From: Subtercola boreus
GTDB taxonomy: Bacteria > Actinomycetota > Actinomycetes > Actinomycetales > Microbacteriaceae
Reading direction: 5' to 3'
Assembly (NCBI RefSeq): GCF_003399625.1
Contig: NZ_NBXA01000014.1
Location: 62,001-126,000, forward strand
DNA: 64,000 bases
The position numbers and the translations under genes are program-made. How positions within the stretch are numbered: the stretch's first letter is position 1; each line of letters opens with the position of its first letter. The notes below the pieces were generated by a model that saw nothing but the letters and a program-made list of their open reading frames with translations, was not told the DNA's origin and did not search any database. This document shows, piece by piece, positions 57,981-64,000 of this stretch.

Positions 57981-59129
57981 ATGCCCAGTCTTGCTGCCCA
58001 TATGGACTCCGTTCCGCCTTCCGGCATCCGGCGCATCTTCGAGCTTGCGCAGTCGCTCGACGATGTCGTGTTCCTGGCGGTCGGCGAACCGGATGTGGCG
58101 GTCGCGCCGCACATCCTCGAAGCGGCAGAGCGCGCCTGGCAGGCCGACGACACCGACTACACCCCGAACGGCGGTATCCCCGAGCTCCGCGAGGCCATCG
58201 TCGCCAAACTCGGCGCCCAGAACGGCATCCGCGTCGACACCGAGCAGGTCTGGGTGACGAACGGCGGCATGCACGCCCTCTATCTCGCCATGACGCTGGC
58301 GCTCGGTCCGGGCGAGGAGGTACTCATCCCCGATCCCGGCTACTCGACGTTCGCCATGAACGCCCGGATGATCTCCGCCGTGCCGGTGCCGTACACCCTG
58401 AAGCGTTCCAACGATTTCCTCCCCGACCTCGACGAACTCGAACGCCTCGTCACCGACCGCACGCGGATGATCATCATCAACTCACCGTCGAACCCTCTCG
58501 GGGCGATCTTTCCGAAGCCGGTCATCCAGAGCCTGCTGGCATTTGCGAAGAAGCACGACCTCTGGATCCTCAGCGACGAGGTCTACGAGTGCTTCACCTA
58601 CGGCGCACTGCACACGAGCGTCGCCTCGCTCGACACCGATGACCGGGTCTTCTCCGTCTTCTCGCTCTCGAAGACCTATGCCCTCACCGGAGCACGGATC
58701 GGGTACCTCGTGACCCCGCCCGGCATGGCAGCCCTGATGCGATCGGCGCAGGAGGCCATGATCAGTTGCATCAACACCCCCACCCAGCGTGCGGCCGTTG
58801 CAGCCATCACCGGACCGCAGGAGCACGTCGTCGCCGCAGCTGCCCACTACCGCGAGAATCTCGGGGTGGCGACGCGCCTGCTCGACGAACTCGGGATCGG
58901 GTATCTCGAGCCGTCCGGTGCCTTCTATCTGTGGGTGGATGTCTCGTACGCGACGAATGGCGACGTCGCCGAGTGGGCGGAACGGTTCCTGCTCGAGCAG
59001 CGCGTCGCCGTCGCCCCCGGCAGCGCGTTCGGCCGTCATGGCGAGGGCTGGATCCGCCTGTGCGTGGCCGCCTCCCCGCACGACATCGAGACGGGCATCC
59101 GTCGCCTGCCGCACCCGCCCCGCGCCTGA
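57981..59129 (+). CDS. Class I/II pyridoxal-phosphate aminotransferase
   Basis: A 382-residue fold type I aminotransferase. FLAVGEPDV, YTPNGGIPELREAI, NSPSNPLG, the strand WILSDEVYE (Asp contacts PLP) and the PLP Lys in SLSKTYALTGARIGY are all present. Substrate class (aspartate- or aromatic-like) cannot be decided. ATG 57981 was chosen by the leaderless -10; an upstream in-frame extension to 57825 covers the rpsT promoter and is unlikely to be coding. Confidence 0.92.
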   Translation: MPSLAAHMDSVPPSGIRRIFELAQSLDDVVFLAVGEPDVAVAPHILEAAERAWQADDTDYTPNGGIPELREAIVAKLGAQNGIRVDTEQVWVTNGGMHALYLAMTLALGPGEEVLIPDPGYSTFAMNARMISAVPVPYTLKRSNDFLPDLDELERLVTDRTRMIIINSPSNPLGAIFPKPVIQSLLAFAKKHDLWILSDEVYECFTYGALHTSVASLDTDDRVFSVFSLSKTYALTGARIGYLVTPPGMAALMRSAQEAMISCINTPTQRAAVAAITGPQEHVVAAAAHYRENLGVATRLLDELGIGYLEPSGAFYLWVDVSYATNGDVAEWAERFLLEQRVAVAPGSAFGRHGEGWIRLCVAASPHDIETGIRRLPHPPRA

Positions 59130-59172
59130 CCTGCCGCCCACTGCCGCCGCCCCCCGCCGGCCTCGCAGCCAC

Positions 59173-59233
59173 ATCGACTCACCGAAAACTGTCGCTATCG
59201 CAGCTTCTTACCGACAGTTTTCGGTGAGTCGAT
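59173..59233. repeat. Dispersed palindromic repeat, family 1, copy 3
   Basis: Perfect 22-bp arms 59173-59194 / 59212-59233 containing CACCGAAAACTGTCG, with a 17-nt loop whose sequence (CTATCG...CTTAC) resembles that of copy 1 at 3614-3656. It lies between the convergent aminotransferase and epimerase genes. Confidence 0.9.
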
Positions 59234-59252
59234 CCGGTCGGGCGAGGCCGGA

Positions 59253-60164
59253 TCAGGCCGCGTAGGATCCGGTGCGCAGTTCGTCGAGGAGGGAGGGGCC
59301 CTTCGGTTCCCAGCCCAGGTCGCGGCGTGCGGCCGATCCGGTGGCCTGCTGGTCGAGCAGCAGCGCCTCGGCGAAGGGCTTTCCGAGCATCCCGTACATC
59401 TCCTCATCCGTCGACGGCGAGACGCGGCCCTCGAGCCCGGCAGCGGTCGCGGCCGCCTCGCCGAGCTGGCGCACGGTGGGGTTCTCCCCGCCTGCACCGA
59501 GGTAGACGCTCCCGGCCGCCGCGCGATCGAACGCGAGGATGTAGAGCGCGGCGAGGTCGTCTACGAACACCGTGCTCCAGTGCTGATCCCCGCTGCCGAT
59601 CAGCTTGAGTGACGATTCACCCGAGGCACCGGTCTCCCCGGAGACGACCGTCGTGCGCGGCGCCTGAACGAGCATGTTCGGGATGCCCTGGCCGTAGCCG
59701 TAGACGATTCCGGGCATGATCAGGGTCGTCCTCACCCCTTCGGCGTCGAGCACCCGCTGTTCGACGCCTCCGCGCCAGGCAGTGATCGCCGGCGGGTCCT
59801 GGGGCGAGGACTCGGTCAGCTCGGCACCGTTGCCGAGAACCCAGATGCCGCCGGTGTGCACGTACGGCTTGTCGCTTCCCTCGAGACCCGCGAGCACGGC
59901 GGTGACAAGGGCGTCGTCGATGGCGGCGCTGGTCTCGTCGCCGGGGGAGGCGACATGAATCACTCCGTCACTCTGGCGTGCCTGCTCTTCGAGCAGCCGT
60001 GTGTCGGTGATGTCGCCGACCACGGCGTGCGCTCCGAGCTCGCTCACGGTGGCCGCTTTCTCGCCCGAGCGGACGAGCGCTGTCACCTCTCGCCCGTCGG
60101 CCAGGAGCTGGCGGAGGATTGCTGAACCTATGAAGCCGGTCGCGCCGGTCAGAAAGATAGTCAT
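59253..60164 (-). CDS. NAD-dependent epimerase/dehydratase family (atypical extended SDR)
   Basis: A 303-residue Rossmann protein starting MTIFLTGATGFIGSAILRQLL (GxxGxxG), then GDITD and a TGGIWVLG strand. The SDR Tyr-x3-Lys is not obvious; W-R-G-G-V-E replaces it, so it belongs to an atypical, possibly NmrA-like or dihydroflavonol-reductase-like group. Substrate unknown. ATG 60164 matches the family start; TTGAAT lies 6 nt before it. It is divergent from lepA. Confidence 0.82.
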   Translation of the reverse strand: MTIFLTGATGFIGSAILRQLLADGREVTALVRSGEKAATVSELGAHAVVGDITDTRLLEEQARQSDGVIHVASPGDETSAAIDDALVTAVLAGLEGSDKPYVHTGGIWVLGNGAELTESSPQDPPAITAWRGGVEQRVLDAEGVRTTLIMPGIVYGYGQGIPNMLVQAPRTTVVSGETGASGESSLKLIGSGDQHWSTVFVDDLAALYILAFDRAAAGSVYLGAGGENPTVRQLGEAAATAAGLEGRVSPSTDEEMYGMLGKPFAEALLLDQQATGSAARRDLGWEPKGPSLLDELRTGSYAA

Positions 60165-60252
60165 GCCGTCATTCAACTCGTCCACAGGCCAAAGATTCCC
60201 GCTTGCTCTGCACAGGATCGGAGGCCGGGAGCCGCCGGGCGCATCTGTCTCG

Positions 60253-60258
60253 TAAACT
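60253..60258 (+). promoter_or_regulatory. lepA -10 element TAAACT
   Basis: TAAACT fits TAnnnT and would give a leader of about 50 nt before GTG 60317, which has GAGGAA upstream. No -35 is evident. Confidence 0.4.
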
Positions 60259-60316
60259 TCTGTGAGCACTTCTCCAGCATCACCCGAAGCAGAACCGTCA
60301 CAACCATGAGGAACGC

Positions 60317-62167
60317 GTGAGCCCCAGAGCAGTACAGGAACTCCAGCCGGCGTCGACCGACCCCGCGTTCATCCGCAACTTCTGCATCATCGCGCACATC
60401 GACCACGGCAAGTCGACCCTGGCCGACCGCATGCTGCAGATCACCGGTGTGGTCAGCGATCGCGACATGCGCGCCCAGTACCTCGACCGCATGGACATCG
60501 AGCGCGAGCGCGGCATCACGATCAAGAGCCAGGCCGTGCGCATGCCCTGGGCCCAGAACGGCCAGACCTACGCGCTCAACATGATCGACACCCCCGGCCA
60601 CGTCGACTTCACCTACGAGGTCAGCCGGTCACTGGCGGCCTGCGAGGGCGCGATCCTGCTGGTGGATGCCGCACAGGGCATCGAGGCGCAGACCCTCGCC
60701 AACCTCTACCTCGCGCTCGACAACGACCTGAAGATCATCCCGGTGCTCAACAAGATCGACCTCCCGGCCGCCGACCCCGACAAGTACGCTGAAGAACTCG
60801 CCGGCCTCATCGGTGGCAAAGCTGAAGACGTGCTGCGGGTCAGCGGCAAGACCGGAATGGGCGTCGAGGAGCTGCTCGACCTCGTCGTCGAGAGCATTCC
60901 GGCACCCGTGGGCGACATCGATGCCCCGCCCCGCGCGATGATCTTCGACTCGGTCTACGACGCCTACCGCGGCGTGATCACGTACGTGCGCATGATCGAC
61001 GGCAAGCTCACGCCTCGCGAGAAGATCATGATGATGAGCACCAAGTCCACCCACGAGGTGCTGGAGATCGGCGTGAGTTCTCCCGAGCCCACCCCCAGCA
61101 AGGGCCTGGCCGTCGGCGAGGTCGGTTACCTGATCACCGGCGTGAAGGATGTGCGGCTGTCGAAGGTGGGCGACACGGTCACCACGCACCTCCGCCCGGC
61201 GACGGTCGCGCTGAAGGGGTACTCCGAGCCGAAGCCGATGGTGTTCTCCGGGCTCTACCCGATCGACGGCTCCGACTACCCGATCCTCCGCGAAGCGCTC
61301 GACAAGCTGAAGCTCAGCGATGCTGCCCTCGTGTACGAACCGGAGACCTCTGTGGCGCTCGGTTTCGGCTTCCGCTGCGGATTCCTCGGGCTGCTGCACC
61401 TCGAGATCATCACCGAACGCCTCGAACGCGAGTTCAACCTCGACCTCATCGCCACTGCCCCGAGCGTGATCTACGAGGTGACCACCGATGACAGGAAGAC
61501 GGTGACCGTCACCAACCCGAGCGAGTTCCCCGGCGGCAAGATCAAGAGTGTCAGCGAGCCCATGGTGAAGGCGTCGATCCTGGCGCCGAAGGACTACGTC
61601 GGTACGATCATGGAGCTCTGCCAGGGCCGCCGCGGCAGCCTCGACGGCATGGAGTATGTCGGTACCGACCGGGTCGAGTTGCACTACCACATGCCCCTCG
61701 GCGAGATCGTGTTCGACTTCTTCGACCACCTCAAGAGCCGCACGCAGGGCTACGCGAGCCTCGACTACGAGCCCATCGGCGAGCAGGAGGCCGACCTGGT
61801 TAAGGTCGACATCCTGCTGCAGGGCGAGGCGGTCGACGCCTTCAGCGCCATCGTGCACCGGGACAAGGCGTACGCGTACGGCGTGCTGATGACGGAGCGG
61901 CTGAAGAAGCTGATTCCGCGCCAGCAGTTCGACGTGCCCATCCAGGCAGCCATCGGCGCCCGCATCATCGCTCGCGAGTCGATCAGTGCGATCCGCAAAG
62001 ACGTTCTCGCCAAGTGTTACGGCGGTGACATCACCCGGAAGCGCAAACTGCTGGAGAAGCAGAAGGAGGGCAAGAAGCGCATGAAGATGGTGGGCCGCGT
62101 GGAGGTTCCGCAGGAGGCGTTCATCGCTGCCCTCAGCGGCGACACCGAGACGAAAGACAAGAAGTAG
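60317..62167 (+). CDS. lepA: Elongation factor 4 (LepA), ribosome back-translocase GTPase
   Basis: A 616-residue GTPase. G1 AHIDHGKST (about 26), G2 RERGITI, G3 DTPGH, G4 NKID, plus the EF-G-like domains and a LepA-specific C-terminus ending [19 protein letters not shown]. It acts on stalled or mis-set ribosomes under ionic or pH stress. GTG 60317 has GAGGAA three bases upstream. It precedes DUF1990 and hemW. Confidence 0.98.
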   Translation: MSPRAVQELQPASTDPAFIRNFCIIAHIDHGKSTLADRMLQITGVVSDRDMRAQYLDRMDIERERGITIKSQAVRMPWAQNGQTYALNMIDTPGHVDFTYEVSRSLAACEGAILLVDAAQGIEAQTLANLYLALDNDLKIIPVLNKIDLPAADPDKYAEELAGLIGGKAEDVLRVSGKTGMGVEELLDLVVESIPAPVGDIDAPPRAMIFDSVYDAYRGVITYVRMIDGKLTPREKIMMMSTKSTHEVLEIGVSSPEPTPSKGLAVGEVGYLITGVKDVRLSKVGDTVTTHLRPATVALKGYSEPKPMVFSGLYPIDGSDYPILREALDKLKLSDAALVYEPETSVALGFGFRCGFLGLLHLEIITERLEREFNLDLIATAPSVIYEVTTDDRKTVTVTNPSEFPGGKIKSVSEPMVKASILAPKDYVGTIMELCQGRRGSLDGMEYVGTDRVELHYHMPLGEIVFDFFDHLKSRTQGYASLDYEPIGEQEADLVKVDILLQGEAVDAFSAIVHRDKAYAYGVLMTERLKKLIPRQQFDVPIQAAIGARIIARESISAIRKDVLAKCYGGDITRKRKLLEKQKEGKKRMKMVGRVEVPQEAFIAALSGDTETKDKK

Positions 62168-62175
62168 AGCCGGCC

Positions 62176-62844
62176 ATGCCGACAGAGGAACGCCGTACCC
62201 GGGCCACCCACAGCGGGCAGGCGCTCACCTATGCTGCCATCGGGGCGAGCCAGGCAGACGATCTGATGTACTACCCGCCGAAGGGGTTCAAGCCCTTCCA
62301 GGCACGGGCGCGGCTCGGCTCGGGAGACGAACGGTTCCAGTCGGCGGCCGAGGCGATCCTCACATGGGGCATCCAGCGCGGCAGCGGCATGACAGTGCAG
62401 AACATCGAACTGCCGGTCTCGAGCGACACCGACTATATCGGGCTCGTCTACGACGCGAGCGGCCAGCCGATCTCCCCCCGCCAGCCCGATGAGGGTTTCG
62501 TCTACACCGAAGACGGTACGCCGCACGTGTCGCCGGGCGTCACAGCCGAACTCGTCGTGCAGGTGTTCGGGGTGAAGTTCACCGCGCCGGTGCGGGTGGT
62601 GTCGGTGACGACGGATGCCCACCGTGTGGGTTTCGCCTACGGTACCCTTCCCGGGCATCCGGAGATCGGCGAGGAGAGCTTCATGGTGGAGCAGCACGAC
62701 GACGGCGCGGTCTGGCTGGTCATCCGCAGCTTCTCGCGCCCCAGCACGTGGTACTACCGGCTGGGCACCCCGTTCCTGCGTTGGCAGCAGCGAAAGGCCA
62801 CCCGGCAGTACCTCCGCGCCCTGCTCCCGGCCCGCACGGCATGA
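62176..62844 (+). CDS. DUF1990 family protein
   Basis: A 222-residue soluble protein. LTYAAIGASQADDLMYYPPKGFKPF and the mid-part RLGSGDERFQSAAEAILTWGIQRGSGM match the DUF1990 pattern; a C-terminal RSFSRPSTWYYRLGTPFLRWQQRKATRQYL helix follows. Function unknown, though it often lies near hemW or lepA in actinobacteria. It starts 9 bp after lepA and probably shares its transcript. Confidence 0.85.
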   Translation: MPTEERRTRATHSGQALTYAAIGASQADDLMYYPPKGFKPFQARARLGSGDERFQSAAEAILTWGIQRGSGMTVQNIELPVSSDTDYIGLVYDASGQPISPRQPDEGFVYTEDGTPHVSPGVTAELVVQVFGVKFTAPVRVVSVTTDAHRVGFAYGTLPGHPEIGEESFMVEQHDDGAVWLVIRSFSRPSTWYYRLGTPFLRWQQRKATRQYLRALLPARTA

Positions 62845-62856
62845 CGGTCGGCGCCC

Positions 62857-64000
62857 GTGGGTAGCGCGCTTCCGCTCGGCGATCCCGCGCCGCTCGACGG
62901 GCTGCTGCCACCGTCGGTCGTCGAGCTCAGCCACGACCATCCGTTCGGGGTGTACCTGCACGTACCGTTCTGCCGAGTGCGATGCGGGTACTGCGACTTC
63001 AACACCTACACCTCGAGTGAGCTGCGCGGGGTGAAGCAGGTCGACTACGCCGGCCAGGCCGTTCTCGAGGTCGGTCTCGCCGCGACGGTGCTGAAGAACT
63101 CGGGTGTGAGGGATCGCCCCGTCTCGACCGTCTTCTTCGGGGGCGGAACGCCGACCCTCCTGCCGAGTGCCCAGCTCATCCAGATGCTGCGTTCTGTCGA
63201 CGACGCCTGGGGCCTGGCGCCGGGTGCCGAGGTCACGACAGAGGCGAACCCCGACTCGGTGGATGCCCGGTACCTCACCGAGCTCGCCGAAGCCGGGTTC
63301 ACGCGCGTGAGCTTCGGCATGCAGTCCGCCGTGCCGCACGTACTCAAGACCCTCGACCGCACCCACGACCCCGAGCGGGTGCCCGAAGTGGTGCGGTGGG
63401 CGCGTGACGCGGGGCTGCAGGTGAGCGTCGACCTCATCTACGGCACGCCCGGCGAGTCGCTCGGCGACTGGGAACGCTCGCTCGACTCGGCGCTGGCGAT
63501 GGAGCCCGACCATCTCTCCGCCTATGCCCTGATCGTCGAACAGGGCACGAAGCTCGCCCGCCAGATCAAGTCGGGCGTCTATCCTGTGCCCGACGACGAC
63601 CTCGAGGCCAACATGTACGAGCTGGCGGATGCCCGGCTCGCCTCGGCCGGCTACGACTGGTACGAGGTGAGCAACTGGGCGCGCTCCGGCCCCGACACTC
63701 CCGCGAGCGAGTTCCGTTCCCGCCACAACCTCGCCTACTGGCAGGGCCACGACTGGTGGGGAATCGGCCCCGGCGCGCACAGCCACATCGGCGGAACCCG
63801 CTGGTGGAATGTGAAGCACCCCGCCGCCTACGCCGAACGCATCCTCGCCGGGCACTCTCCGGCCGCGGGGCGGGAGACGCCCGACGCCCGGTCGCGGGAG
63901 ATCGAGCGCGTGCTGCTTCTGGCGCGCATCCGGTCCGGCCTGCCTATCGCGAGCCTCGCTCCGGATGCCCGCCAGCAGATCGCGAGCCTCATCGGCGACG
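62857..64000 (+). CDS. hemW: HemW radical SAM protein (coproporphyrinogen-oxidase-like), 3' end beyond window
   Basis: The first 381 residues of a radical-SAM enzyme with HVPFCRVRCGYCDFNTYT (CxxxCxxC plus fourth-residue Cys-like start), FFGGGTPTLL, EANPDS, RVSFGMQS and SHNLAYW-like RHNLAYWQGHDWWGIGPGAHS. The HemW group binds heme and hands it to targets such as quinol oxidases; it lacks the extra motifs of coproporphyrinogen III oxidase HemN. GTG 62857 is used; a 7-codon frame starting in an ATGA overlap with the DUF1990 stop runs across it. The C-terminus is cut. Confidence 0.92.
   Translation, partial: MGSALPLGDPAPLDGLLPPSVVELSHDHPFGVYLHVPFCRVRCGYCDFNTYTSSELRGVKQVDYAGQAVLEVGLAATVLKNSGVRDRPVSTVFFGGGTPTLLPSAQLIQMLRSVDDAWGLAPGAEVTTEANPDSVDARYLTELAEAGFTRVSFGMQSAVPHVLKTLDRTHDPERVPEVVRWARDAGLQVSVDLIYGTPGESLGDWERSLDSALAMEPDHLSAYALIVEQGTKLARQIKSGVYPVPDDDLEANMYELADARLASAGYDWYEVSNWARSGPDTPASEFRSRHNLAYWQGHDWWGIGPGAHSHIGGTRWWNVKHPAAYAERILAGHSPAAGRETPDARSREIERVLLLARIRSGLPIASLAPDARQQIASLIGD

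Noticed and set aside
62841-62864. 7-codon ORF between DUF1990 and hemW as a gene
   Set aside because: Too short, runs across the hemW start, and probably only couples translation.
1-64000. CRISPR arrays, prophage, IS elements, tRNA genes
   Set aside because: Repeats seen are tandem or palindromic and not spacer-separated; no transposase, integrase or tRNA-like fold was found by reading.

Overview
The window is a stretch of chromosome from a high-GC Gram-positive bacterium of the Actinomycetota, most likely a Microbacteriaceae-type organism. The evidence is the strong G/C bias at third codon positions, an F420-type PPOX protein, an Rv2466c-like mycothiol reductase, an LAxTG (sortase E) wall protein, TAnnnT -10 elements placed 6-7 nt before start codons (leaderless transcripts), and the leuS - comEA - comEC - holA - rpsT - lepA - hemW order typical of actinobacteria. 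I see no rRNA, tRNA, CRISPR array, insertion sequence or prophage. The placement is an inference from gene content, not from a search.

Layout. 1-3550: a fused ABC exporter (cut at the left edge). 3.7-5.8 kb: an XRE-cupin regulator divergent from a flavin monooxygenase across a 19-bp palindrome. 5.7-6.05 kb: two tandem-repeat arrays, then a wall-anchored SGNH hydrolase. 7.4-11.8 kb, minus strand: VanZ-like protein, a DsbA-fold protein without its active-site cysteines, a PPOX protein, and a coupled TPR-membrane/AAA ATPase pair. 11.9-16.8 kb: DyP peroxidase, phosphopantetheinyl transferase, a small conserved protein, an FAD oxidoreductase, DUF3054 and acetolactate decarboxylase. 17.1-22.2 kb: a large zinc-ribbon SDR, 3-hydroxybutyrate dehydrogenase, LysR regulator and MHS transporter, probably one hydroxy-acid utilisation locus. 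22.3-36.3 kb: luciferase-like oxidoreductase, DUF3516 helicase, UbiA prenyltransferase, two tandem polysaccharide deacetylase lipoproteins, a secreted lysozyme-like protein, mycothiol reductase, YceI, an OafA-type acyltransferase, a winged-helix protein and an App1 phosphatase. 36.5-40.7 kb: TetR regulator and an OpuC-type osmolyte transporter operon. 40.9-48.6 kb: M56 protease and BlaI repressor divergent from cydABDC. 48.9-64 kb: aminodeoxychorismate lyase and the leuS/comEA/comEC/holA/rpsT/aminotransferase/epimerase/lepA/DUF1990/hemW housekeeping block.

Three themes deserve attention. First, large dispersed inverted repeats occur in the intergenic gaps, mostly between convergent genes: one family at 3.6, 26.3 and 59.2 kb, a second at 22.3 and 48.7 kb, and a lone perfect 22-bp inverted repeat at 16.9 kb. 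Second, the BlaI/M56 pair faces cydABDC across three identical-half-site palindromes (TTCTAC-N5-GTAGAA), suggesting that a BlaR/BlaI-like membrane sensor controls cytochrome bd. Third, the Opu operon holds two tiny reading frames chained by three successive ATGA overlaps between the ATPase and permease genes. The AAA/TPR pair, the zinc-ribbon SDR and the cysteine-less DsbA-fold protein are the least understood proteins. Functions are assigned from motifs read by eye; nothing was searched against a database.
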